Below, one piece after another: positions 1 through 6,340 of a stretch of 14,083 nucleotides of DNA. The first letter of the stretch is position 1; every line of letters begins with the position of its first letter. Origin of the DNA: CAZFIO01 sp964519585. GTDB lineage: Bacteria; Bacillota; Clostridia; Tissierellales; Tissierellaceae. The translations under genes were made by a program, and so were the position numbers. Under the pieces are notes generated by a model, which was not told the origin of the DNA, did no database searches, and saw only the letters and a list, made by a program, of their open reading frames with translations. The stretch covers positions 1-14,083 of the forward strand of contig CAZFIO010000042.1 of the NCBI GenBank assembly GCA_964519585.1, given 5' to 3'.

Positions 1-1
1 T

Positions 2-100
2 AATCTTGCTTATGGCGGATATCTTAGATTGTTGTTGCGCTTTATTCTCCTGATGTTCATCAACAGACCAGCAGCAATCTTATTCAAGATTCAATCCTGA
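2..100 (+). CDS. Possible C-terminal end of an unidentified gene entering from the left
   Basis: An open frame runs from the left edge to a TGA at 98-100. It would encode about 32 residues beginning NLAYGGYLRLLLRF and ending in FKIQS. The stretch is rich in Leu, Ile and Phe, like the tail of a membrane protein or of some transposases, but no family is recognisable. No terminator with a T-tract follows on the plus strand. The frame is short enough to be chance, so this is a tentative call; the bases to the left of the window would decide it. Confidence 0.2.
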   Translation, partial: NLAYGGYLRLLLRFILLMFINRPAAILFKIQS

Positions 101-103
101 CAC

Positions 104-135
104 AATAATTAAAGGAGCCAGTTTTCACTGACCCC
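104..135 (-). terminator. Rho-independent terminator of the PrsA-like gene
   Basis: Read on the minus strand, GGGGTCAGT pairs with ACTGGCTCC around a GAAA loop (a stable GNRA-type tetraloop) at 114-135. Two of the nine pairs are G-U wobbles. The stem is followed by TTTAATTATT (104-113). It starts nine bases after the stop codon of the foldase gene, the normal position for an intrinsic terminator. On the plus strand the bases after the stem are C-rich, so it should work only for the minus-strand gene. Confidence 0.75.
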
Positions 136-143
136 TTCCCCAT

Positions 144-1028
144 CTATTTCTTTAGGTTATTTACTATTGTATAGTCTTGGATTACTTCTTGGTACCATTC
201 CTTGTAGGCATTTCCTACTTCTTGGTCTTCAAGAATCTTTAAAATTTTATCCCTGTTTTCTTCAAGATTTGCTTCCTTGGCTTCCTTCTTTTCATAAGCC
301 TTGATTATATGGTAGCCAAATTCTGATTCTACTATTTCACTGATTTCACCCATGTCAAGAGCAAAAGCTGCCTCTTCAAATGGTTTCACCATTTCTCCCC
401 TTGGGAAAAATCCTAGGTCTCCACCAAATTGGGCTGACCCATCTACAGAGTGTTCCTTGGCTAGTTCTTCAAAATCTTCTCCATTTTTTAGTTTCTCGTG
501 GATTTCCTCTGCCAGGTCAAGTTCCTTTACTAGGATATGACTTGCCTTTAATTCCTCTTCCTGGCCAAACTTTGCCTTGTTTTCATCAAAATATTCCTTG
601 ATGTCATCATCACTTATTGATATCTTATCCTTTACAAGATATTTGATAGTTAGGTTTGTTTTGATATTTTCCTTGGCTTCTTCCTTGGTCATGCCGTTGT
701 AGGTCAACCACTGGGTAAACATAGCCTCTCCCCCAACTTCTTCTATCATAGAGTCTAGTTCAGCCTGAATATCTTCATCTTTTACTTCAATCTTTTGTTT
801 CTTTGATTCTAGGGCTACAAGTTTTTCTGCAATCAGGGCATCAACCATTTGAGCACCATTTTGTCCAACTAGTATATCGTAAAGCTCATCTTTGGTTATA
901 ACCTCATTATTTACTTTTCCAACTACTTCCTTGCCACCACTACTACATCCAACTAGTCCTAAGGCTAAAATAAAAACCATAGCCCCTAGTATATATTTAC
1001 GACCTATATTTCTCCCAAATAATTTCAT
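144..1028 (-). CDS. prsA: PrsA-type peptidyl-prolyl cis-trans isomerase (foldase) lipoprotein
   Basis: This is an extracytoplasmic foldase that catalyses prolyl isomerisation and helps secreted proteins fold on the outer face of the membrane. The 294-residue protein starts with a basic N-terminus and a hydrophobic segment ending in a lipobox LVGC, with Cys28 as the expected lipidated residue. Residues about 30-150 are a helical SurA_N/PrsA-like chaperone region. Residues about 160-246 form a parvulin rotamase domain, with ASHILVK at the start, GGDLGFFPRGEMVKPFEEA in the middle and the terminal FGYHIIK. Length fits PrsA (around 290 residues). The ATG at 1028 has GGAGG seven bases upstream. The gene has its own promoter-like sequence and a terminator, so it is probably monocistronic. 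Sibling parvulin lipoproteins are common in Clostridia, so the gene symbol is by family rather than proven orthology. Confidence 0.9.
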   Translation of the reverse strand: MKLFGRNIGRKYILGAMVFILALGLVGCSSGGKEVVGKVNNEVITKDELYDILVGQNGAQMVDALIAEKLVALESKKQKIEVKDEDIQAELDSMIEEVGGEAMFTQWLTYNGMTKEEAKENIKTNLTIKYLVKDKISISDDDIKEYFDENKAKFGQEEELKASHILVKELDLAEEIHEKLKNGEDFEELAKEHSVDGSAQFGGDLGFFPRGEMVKPFEEAAFALDMGEISEIVESEFGYHIIKAYEKKEAKEANLEENRDKILKILEDQEVGNAYKEWYQEVIQDYTIVNNLKK

Positions 1029-1101
1029 CCTATGTCCTCCATATTTTACATATTTTCAAAATACCAGGTTGATGGTAAATCAAATTTACATTCACTTAAC
1101 T

Positions 1102-1129
1102 ATTATACACTAAAACTATGGGATTTCCA
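1102..1129 (-). promoter_or_regulatory. Candidate sigma-A promoter for the PrsA-like gene
   Basis: On the minus strand TGGAAA (1124-1129) and a perfect TATAAT (1102-1107) are separated by 16 bases. The -10 box lies 73 bases upstream of the ATG at 1028. The -35 box matches the consensus at only four of six positions, so the -10 carries most of the support. Confidence 0.5.
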
Positions 1130-1191
1130 TGTTAGAATTGCAAATTCTTGAAAATATTTTCTTATGAAGGCTTTTGTTTTTAATTAAAGAC

Positions 1192-1257
1192 CCAGCTGAA
1201 TCTTCCAGGGGAGGCAAAACGAACAAAATTTCCCTCCCCTTTGTTCATTCTAGCTGG
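1192..1257 (-). terminator. Composite imperfect hairpin at the end of the DUF4179 gene, possible terminator
   Basis: Nested arms pair symmetrically: CCAGCT (1192-1197) with AGCTGG (1252-1257), GAAT (1198-1201) with ATTC (1247-1250), and GGGGAGG (1208-1214) with CCTCCCC (1233-1239). The structure begins inside the last codons of the DUF4179 gene. The sequence after it on the minus strand (GGTCTTTAATTAA) is only weakly T-rich, so termination is plausible but not certain. Confidence 0.45.
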
Positions 1258-2567
1258 TGTTGGTAGATGGTTTTCTCGTAGGTCTTCTTGTATCTTATTC
1301 TCCCGATTTCTAGTTCTAGTTCCTGGCCTGTGCCCTTAAAGCAAAAGGTCCTTGTATATTCTATCCTTACCTTGTCACCCTCTACTATCTTGTCATAGTC
1401 TCCTCCCAAAACTCCTTTTTCTACTTCAATCCTTTTTCCGTCCATATATAGGTATACTTTTCCCAAACCTACTGATTCTTCCGTAGTAATATCTATGAAG
1501 GTTTTACCATCTTCTTCATAAACATTCTTGATTACTATATCATTTCCTCTTATGGATATAGTTTTTTCCTTACCCTTTTCTAGGACCACTTGAGTTTTTG
1601 CATCAAAGTCTCCGTTTAAAGATCTAAGTTTTACTTCTAATGATTTGATATTCTTAGGTAGGGCTTCATATTCTATTTCAAATCTTGTACCCTTCATATC
1701 TGTTGATATGCTTGAACTCTGGCTCAGAACTTCCCTTCCATTAGCCAATAGAACTAAATCAATATCATAGGGCATTATCCTATTTTCAAATATGCTATCA
1801 AGGGCCAGGCCTACTATGCCTTGGACTTTTCCTTTTACCACTGTAGATAGGGGGGATGCTACTAGGGAATCTACACTAAGGTTTCTATCTTCAAACTTTA
1901 TACTTTGCTTTATATTCATCCTTATGCTTTTTCCTACTGCTAATTTTCTATCTATTTTAATTGGAATATTTGCTACTTCTAGTATTTCCCTGTCTCTACT
2001 GTAAAGGGTAGCATTTAAATTTAATTTGTTTTCAAACCATTTTGGGGTTTGCCTGGTTGACATTACCCAATTCATGTGTTTGCCATCCTCAGTCCATTGT
2101 CCACTTCCACCAAAAAGAAAGGTTCTTTTCCCCCAGCCCTGCAATTCCATATGCAGGTCATTGTATAAATACTCTACATTGCCTGAAGGGGAATAGAGGG
2201 AGTAGAAGAATACCATATTGTTGTCATCCAGCATAATTGCATCTACATTTATTTTGTCACCAGTTTTAAATTCGTGAGACTTGTCAATTATTTGTCCCTT
2301 GCCCAGATCATTTAATTCTTTTATGGTGCCATTCATTACACTTTCATAGCCTATAAGTTTTCGGCCGTATTGAGCTAGAGTGTCCGCATTGTAGCCTAGG
2401 ATTAGGACTGCTATCATTAGGGAGGCTACCCTTAGACTAAGCCTTCTTTTTCTTTTGGGTTTTGCTTGGTCTAGGGAACTTTTAAGTTTATCCTCAAAGT
2501 TTCCAGGAACCTTAATCATATTTAAATTTTCCTTTTCCTTATCTAATAATCTTTCAATATCCTTCAT
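1245..2567 (-). CDS. DUF4179-containing membrane anti-sigma factor
   Basis: This is the probable anti-sigma factor for the ECF sigma factor encoded just upstream. It would hold the sigma factor at the membrane through its short cytoplasmic N-terminus. The N-terminal ~45 residues are charged and end in a basic stop-transfer-like stretch (KPKRKRR). One membrane segment spans about residues 46-65. The large outer part begins with the GYESVMN region and is typical of DUF4179 proteins (an outer beta-rich domain, probably followed by a DUF5643-like domain). An alternative GTG lies nine bases further upstream. I chose the ATG at 2567 because AGAGGTGA sits five bases before it; the protein is then 440 residues. 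The gene overlaps the sigma gene by 14 bases, so translation is probably coupled. Family assignment is from pattern recognition; what the outer domain senses is unknown. Confidence 0.8.
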   Translation of the reverse strand: MKDIERLLDKEKENLNMIKVPGNFEDKLKSSLDQAKPKRKRRLSLRVASLMIAVLILGYNADTLAQYGRKLIGYESVMNGTIKELNDLGKGQIIDKSHEFKTGDKINVDAIMLDDNNMVFFYSLYSPSGNVEYLYNDLHMELQGWGKRTFLFGGSGQWTEDGKHMNWVMSTRQTPKWFENKLNLNATLYSRDREILEVANIPIKIDRKLAVGKSIRMNIKQSIKFEDRNLSVDSLVASPLSTVVKGKVQGIVGLALDSIFENRIMPYDIDLVLLANGREVLSQSSSISTDMKGTRFEIEYEALPKNIKSLEVKLRSLNGDFDAKTQVVLEKGKEKTISIRGNDIVIKNVYEEDGKTFIDITTEESVGLGKVYLYMDGKRIEVEKGVLGGDYDKIVEGDKVRIEYTRTFCFKGTGQELELEIGRIRYKKTYEKTIYQHQLE

Positions 2568-3081
2568 CGATTTCACCTCTCATCATATCTCTTAAAATAC
2601 CCATACCTATGCTTAGCCTTGACTTTACTGTGCCTAGGGGTATATTCAGCATTTGGGATATGCTTTCATAGTCTAGGTCCAGAAGGTAGTGAAGTCTTAT
2701 GACTTCCTCATGTTTGTCACTTAATTTAGACAAATACTTATTTAGAAGGGCCCTGTCCTCAGATAAAGAGTAGTTTTCTTCATAGGCTTCCTCCTCCACC
2801 TGATCCAGAGAAACTATCTTCTTCCTTTCCCTAAGTTTCCTTTTACATTCATTTACCAGAATGGTTTTTGACCAAGAGTAAAAAGACTCTTCTTTTTTCA
2901 AGTTTCCTATTTTTTCATAGACTATAACTATCATATCCTGGAGGGCATCCATGGAGTCTGCCTCACTTTTCATATAGATATAGGCTAATTTATAGTAGTC
3001 ATCTTTTTGATCCATTATTAATTTTATTAGGGATTCCTTATTTCCCTTTTTTGTTTGTTTTACAAGTAGCTTCAAATCCAC
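2554..3081 (-). CDS. ECF-family RNA polymerase sigma factor (SigV-like group)
   Basis: This alternative sigma factor is expected to direct RNA polymerase to stress-responsive promoters once released by the DUF4179 protein. It has 175 residues from the chosen start. Region 2 lies at about residues 25-90 (YYKLAYIYMKSEADSMDALQ, then the SWSKTILVNECKRKLR helix). Region 4 lies at about 118-168, with the helix-turn-helix DYESISQMLNIPLGTVKSR. An open frame extends 17 codons further upstream to an ATG at 3132 that has no ribosome-binding site. The GTG at 3081 has AGGTGA four bases before it and begins VDLKLLVKQT, the usual ECF N-terminus, so I prefer it. No clear ECF- or sigma-A-type promoter was found in the short gap after the upstream terminator. 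Confidence 0.85.
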   Translation of the reverse strand: MDLKLLVKQTKKGNKESLIKLIMDQKDDYYKLAYIYMKSEADSMDALQDMIVIVYEKIGNLKKEESFYSWSKTILVNECKRKLRERKKIVSLDQVEEEAYEENYSLSEDRALLNKYLSKLSDKHEEVIRLHYLLDLDYESISQMLNIPLGTVKSRLSIGMGILRDMMRGEIDEGY

Positions 3082-3142
3082 CTTCTCACCTGCTTTCATA
3101 TATAAGAGTATTGAATACCAATAAAGGTTCATTATTTTTTAT

Positions 3143-3167
3143 AAAAAAAAGGAGATTATCTCTCCAG
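3143..3167 (-). terminator. Rho-independent terminator of the RAYT transposase gene
   Basis: On the minus strand GGAGA pairs with TCTCC around a five-base loop (3151-3165), followed directly by eight T residues (3143-3150). It begins three bases after the transposase stop codon. It separates the transposase and protease unit from the downstream ECF sigma gene, which therefore needs its own promoter between here and 3081. Confidence 0.75.
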
Positions 3168-3674
3168 TTATAAATAATACTTGTCATTTTCCCATTTGTA
3201 ATGGTTAGTATCTATGTATTCCCATGTTTTCATATATTCTTCTTCATTTCTTATAATTCGTTCGAAATAACCTCTTTGCCAAAGAATTAAGTTGTTTGTA
3301 TTATGTATTTCATTATATCTTCTATTAACAAAGGACTTCATTGTTCCAACAATCTTGTGTAGGGGCGGGTTTCCATGCCCGCCCGGCTCTGCATTATCAA
3401 TTACAACAATCATATGCATATGATTTGGCATTATAGTATATTTATCAACGTATATATTTTTATTTTGTTTCTCAATAAATTCTATAGATTTTATGATTTC
3501 TTTACCTATAGGATATAAATCTATAAGCGGGGCGGCATGGAAACCGCCCCCTACAATATTTGCTAAAATCTTTTTCCTGTCCTTGGTACATATTGTAACA
3601 AAATAATAGCCTGCTTTAGTATAATCATAATCTTTTAATCTAATATTTTTACGACTGATTAAATTACTGTTCAT
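3168..3674 (-). CDS. REP-associated tyrosine transposase (RAYT), Y1/HUH family
   Basis: This is a single-strand DNA nicking enzyme of the IS200/IS605-related Y1 superfamily, the class that moves or maintains REP palindromes. The 168-residue protein contains YYFVTICTKDRKKI (residues 23-36), the HUH-type metal-binding motif PNHMHMIV (His85 and His87), and the motif WQRGYFERIIRNEEEY, in which Tyr136 is the likely nucleophile. Length is normal for a RAYT. Two GC-rich palindromes lie within the reading frame at codons about 40-50 and 95-106, adding short Gly/Pro-rich segments without stop codons. The gene begins only four bases after the M50 protease stop codon with a weak ribosome-binding site, so it may rely on readthrough translation. 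All catalytic motifs are present, so it appears intact. Confidence 0.88.
   Translation of the reverse strand: MNSNLISRKNIRLKDYDYTKAGYYFVTICTKDRKKILANIVGGGFHAAPLIDLYPIGKEIIKSIEFIEKQNKNIYVDKYTIMPNHMHMIVVIDNAEPGGHGNPPLHKIVGTMKSFVNRRYNEIHNTNNLILWQRGYFERIIRNEEEYMKTWEYIDTNHYKWENDKYYL
3358..3386 (+). repeat. REP-like GC-rich palindrome, copy 1 (inside the RAYT gene)
   Basis: TGTAG is followed by the arm GGGCGGG (3363-3369), an eight-base loop TTTCCATG and the arm CCCGCCC (3378-3384). It is a GC island in an AT-rich gene. Its loop and flank are the same as in copy 2, but it lies in the opposite orientation (TGTAG end on the plus strand). It is read in frame as residues EPGGHGNPPL of the transposase. 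Confidence 0.8.
3527..3555 (-). repeat. REP-like GC-rich palindrome, copy 2 (inside the RAYT gene)
   Basis: On the minus strand TGTAG is followed by the arm GGGGCGG, the loop TTTCCATG and the arm CCGCCCC (arms at 3544-3550 and 3529-3535). The loop is identical to that of copy 1 and the TGTAG flank is shared, with orientation inverted. It is read in frame as residues VGGGFHAAP of the transposase. Confidence 0.8.
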
Positions 3675-3678
3675 ATTC

Positions 3679-4845
3679 CTACTGCCTTCCCAGTTTCTCC
3701 TTCACATATTCCCCCAGCATTAATTCCATATCTGCTTCGCCCTTTATGGGGTAATGGTGGTATAGGTCTTTTAATTCATCATGGTATTCTCTAGCCTTTT
3801 CTATATCCTCATTATAGAAGCCTTCATAGGCCATGAGAAATCTTTTTTTTCCTATCATAAATTTTGCAACCTTAATATACTTCTCTATGTTTTTATCATA
3901 TAGGTCTTCTATAAAATGCTTCCTATTGTCTCCTATAAGTTCTAAAAACATTCTTTCTATATTTACCTCAAATTTATATAAGGATACTAGCTTGTCTATA
4001 TGTGGCACTAGTAAATCCAAGGTCTCCTGGGCTCCTTGAAAATCTTCTTTGTCCAGGTAATAATTATGCCTCATTAGGACCATGGCTGTATTTAATGGAC
4101 TGGTTAAATCTGCATTCTCCCTTAAGTAAAAAATCTCCGTATCCATATCCTTGATTCTTTTCCCCTGGCTTTGAAGGCCATTAACCCATAGTTGGGTATG
4201 GAAGGCCCTTCTGGCCTCTTTATCCTTCAGCATAGAAAGTATATTGTGGCCATCATTGGCTATACCTCCTATTTTAAAGGGAATGGCATTGGTAAGTCCT
4301 GCAAAAATCCCTCCAAAACTTGGAAAAACTAGTAGGGCCTTAAGTAAGCTTTCCCCTTTGATTTTCATACCTAAATATAGGCAAATAAATGCTACTAGCA
4401 AGTTTAAAAGGGCACCACCTAAGTTGTAAATAACAAAGGGGTACTTACCATCTACAAGTTCTGGTGGCATCATTAGGCACTGGCCAGCAGTTCCTGGAAT
4501 GTTGAACTTTTTAGTCTTTAGTTTCCCATCTTCCCTTATAAGGGTTAGAGATCCAACCCTAAAGGATACAAACTTGTAGCCTGTCAGTAGGCCAAAAACT
4601 AGATGGCCTACTTCATGAATAATTATATGTAGTAGATAGCCTAAAATTGCAAGGACTAGATAGATATAAAAATTTACAAAACCAATTATCCTGCTATCAC
4701 CTGATAAAAGCCCATCTGGGAAGTATTTTGCTGAAAAAATACCTAAGACTGCACCAAATAATCCCCCTATTATTAAAGGAATTATTAATCCTTTGAAACG
4801 TCCTTTCTTTTTTACCTTTTTCTTCTTAGCTACTATAAAACTCAC
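3679..4845 (-). CDS. M50-family intramembrane zinc metalloprotease with long helical C-terminal region
   Basis: This is a site-2-protease-like membrane protease, expected to cut membrane-spanning substrates within the bilayer. In the 388-residue protein a very basic N-terminus precedes a first membrane segment (about 19-38). A second segment carries the zinc motif HEVGH (77-81). Further segments lie at about 136-160 and 168-188. The motif GIANDGHNI supplies the expected third zinc ligand, Asp198. No PDZ domain is visible. Residues about 210-388 look like helical, TPR-type repeats. The only in-frame start is a GTG that overlaps the Shine-Dalgarno-like AAGGGGTGA, three bases after the CPBP stop codon, so initiation probably depends on coupling. 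Substrate unknown; an anti-sigma factor or the neighbouring membrane proteins are possibilities by analogy only. Confidence 0.85.
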   Translation of the reverse strand: MSFIVAKKKKVKKKGRFKGLIIPLIIGGLFGAVLGIFSAKYFPDGLLSGDSRIIGFVNFYIYLVLAILGYLLHIIIHEVGHLVFGLLTGYKFVSFRVGSLTLIREDGKLKTKKFNIPGTAGQCLMMPPELVDGKYPFVIYNLGGALLNLLVAFICLYLGMKIKGESLLKALLVFPSFGGIFAGLTNAIPFKIGGIANDGHNILSMLKDKEARRAFHTQLWVNGLQSQGKRIKDMDTEIFYLRENADLTSPLNTAMVLMRHNYYLDKEDFQGAQETLDLLVPHIDKLVSLYKFEVNIERMFLELIGDNRKHFIEDLYDKNIEKYIKVAKFMIGKKRFLMAYEGFYNEDIEKAREYHDELKDLYHHYPIKGEADMELMLGEYVKEKLGRQ

Positions 4846-4848
4846 CCC

Positions 4849-5532
4849 TTATATTATTCCGTACATGATAAATCCTACTGTGTTTATAGCAAAGTTTGCA
4901 AACATATGGACTAGCCATGAATTATAGATATTGTCATTTGCATGATTTAGACCGTTGAAGATTAAACCTCCAATGAAAAGCCCCAACATTGCTAGGGCAA
5001 AGAGGCTTATATTGAACCAAGTCCCTATTATGGCTATATGGTAGATGGCGAAAAACAGGCTACTGATTATATAGGCTCTTAGAGTATTTCCTAGCTTTTT
5101 TAGGCCTAAAAATAAGAACCCCCTAAAGAAAAACTCCTCCAAGAGGGAGTTAAAGAAGGATATATATAGGGCAACAAATATAAAATTGTCCTTATTTACA
5201 TTTAAGTCTTTAGACAAAATATTTTGGATTTTCTCTAAATCTATAAAATCTTTAAGAAGAATAAATCCCCCTATTATTATCCCATAGACAAAAATCCCCA
5301 AAATAAAGGAGATTATTAGCTGGCCCTTTGAAGCTAAGGTGAAAAACTCTTTCCAATTTAAGTACCAGTTTGTTTTTGTATATATTATAGGTATTATTAA
5401 AAAAGCAAATATTTTTATTAGAGACTTTATATGGTAGTCTGGCTTAATAAAATAGTCAACTATAAACATAAGAAAGATTAGCACTAGGCCTGTAAAGGTG
5501 ATTCCCCTTCTTGTTTTAATTAATTTTTCCAT
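4849..5532 (-). CDS. CPBP-family intramembrane glutamic protease (CAAX/Abi superfamily)
   Basis: This multipass membrane protein belongs to the family that includes CAAX-processing proteases, bacteriocin-immunity proteins and relatives of PrsW. The 227-residue protein has about seven hydrophobic segments. It carries the three family motifs in order: EEFFFR (residues 132-137, with the catalytic Glu pair and Arg), FAIYH (161-165) and HMFAN (209-213). The ATG at 5532 has AAGGATGG upstream. It lies three bases upstream of the M50 protease gene, so the two proteases are almost certainly co-transcribed. No clear promoter was seen in the short gap after the hairpin at 5565-5606. Transcription may therefore come from readthrough. 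The substrate cannot be told from the sequence. Confidence 0.85.
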   Translation of the reverse strand: MEKLIKTRRGITFTGLVLIFLMFIVDYFIKPDYHIKSLIKIFAFLIIPIIYTKTNWYLNWKEFFTLASKGQLIISFILGIFVYGIIIGGFILLKDFIDLEKIQNILSKDLNVNKDNFIFVALYISFFNSLLEEFFFRGFLFLGLKKLGNTLRAYIISSLFFAIYHIAIIGTWFNISLFALAMLGLFIGGLIFNGLNHANDNIYNSWLVHMFANFAINTVGFIMYGII

Positions 5533-5564
5533 CTTACACCATCCTTTGTGATTGACCTAAGATG

Positions 5565-5606
5565 AGTAAAATTTAGAAGCCAATATAGTGGCTTCTAAAT
5601 TTTACT
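5565..5606 (-). terminator. 17-bp perfect hairpin between the unknown membrane protein and the CPBP gene
   Basis: AGTAAAATTTAGAAGCC (5565-5581) is the exact complement of 5590-5606, with an eight-base loop. It overlaps the stop codon of the upstream gene (5605-5607). The GC-rich core (GAAGCC/GGCTTC) followed by AAATTTTA in either direction fits an intrinsic terminator. The T-tract is short, so partial readthrough into the CPBP gene is possible. Confidence 0.6.
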
Positions 5607-6237
5607 ATTCACTAAGTAGACCTTCTATTTTTTCTAACAGGGGTTCAATCCTTTTGAACTCTCCCCTTAACTCTTTTAGATCATTTGGACTTATATTCCT
5701 ATTAACAGAAGATTTTATGGTTCCATCTATTTGTCCTATATTTGTCATGATTTCTAGGACCTTGGCCTTATCTTCTTCCTTTATACCATTTTGATATATA
5801 TCCATTAGGAGATTTTCAAAACCTGTATAAATTTTGTAAATTGTTTCATGGGTCTTATCTTGTTCCTTATATAAAAATACATAGGAAAATCCTCTAATCT
5901 TGTTCTTGACTTCCTTAAGCATCTCATCATCTTCTGAGTAACCCCTAAGGGCATTTAGTTGCATTAGGTGGTCAGTTATTTCTGAAAATGAGTCAGAGAT
6001 AGATATAAGCATCTTATCGTCTATGGTTTCTGCTTCATAAATTTTTTCTATCCTATCAATAGCTGGTTTATAATTTGTTTTAGACATTAGGTAATTATAG
6101 GTGTTAATGGAGTTGTGCTCATAAGCATCTAGGATTTTGTCAAATTTCTTTGATTTAGATTTTTGAACCACCAGGGTAATTACTAAAATCAAAACTAAGC
6201 TTATAATAATTATTAGTTTCTTATCTTTAAAGTTCAT
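5605..6237 (-). CDS. Unrecognised protein with one N-terminal membrane anchor
   Basis: I do not recognise this gene. The 210-residue product has a short basic N-terminus (MNFKDKK) and one hydrophobic segment at about residues 8-23. The remainder is hydrophilic, charged and probably helical, with no cysteines and no metal-binding or catalytic motif. There is no lipobox and no obvious signal-peptidase site, so it is probably membrane-anchored with the soluble part outside. The frame opens 14 codons further upstream. I chose the ATG at 6237 because AGGGGGAG lies seven bases before it and the upstream extension has no such site. A promoter-like sequence precedes it and a hairpin ends it, so it looks like a separate unit between the O-acetylation operon and the protease pair. 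Confidence 0.75.
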   Translation of the reverse strand: MNFKDKKLIIIISLVLILVITLVVQKSKSKKFDKILDAYEHNSINTYNYLMSKTNYKPAIDRIEKIYEAETIDDKMLISISDSFSEITDHLMQLNALRGYSEDDEMLKEVKNKIRGFSYVFLYKEQDKTHETIYKIYTGFENLLMDIYQNGIKEEDKAKVLEIMTNIGQIDGTIKSSVNRNISPNDLKELRGEFKRIEPLLEKIEGLLSE

Positions 6238-6277
6238 ATAAAATCTCCCCCTATGACTAATGTATTGTAATAAGACC

Positions 6278-6308
6278 ATTATATATCAAATCATAGAAGA
6301 TTTGTGAA
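6278..6308 (-). promoter_or_regulatory. Candidate sigma-A promoter for the unknown membrane protein
   Basis: On the minus strand TTCACA (6303-6308) and a perfect TATAAT (6278-6283) are separated by 19 bases, longer than the ideal 17. The -10 box lies 41 bases upstream of the ATG at 6237. It sits in the only sizeable gap on this side of the operon. Confidence 0.5.
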
Positions 6309-6340
6309 ATTTATGATGAAAATTGAAAGAAAAATGATTT

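Noticed and set aside
101..135. Right-hand inverted repeat of an insertion sequence ending ACTGACCCC
   Set aside because: A matching left end is not in the window and the short frame at 2-100 is not a recognisable transposase; the terminator reading explains the hairpin and T-rich tail.
892..1113. Plus-strand open frame across the start of the PrsA-like gene
   Set aside because: It covers the antisense of the signal peptide and the promoter gap; the composition is not protein-like and no ribosome-binding site is seen.
3082..3132. Longer start for the first ECF sigma factor at the ATG at 3132 or at 3099
   Set aside because: Neither ATG has a ribosome-binding site and the added residues (NLYWYSILLY) are not part of ECF N-termini; the GTG at 3081 has AGGTGA at good spacing.
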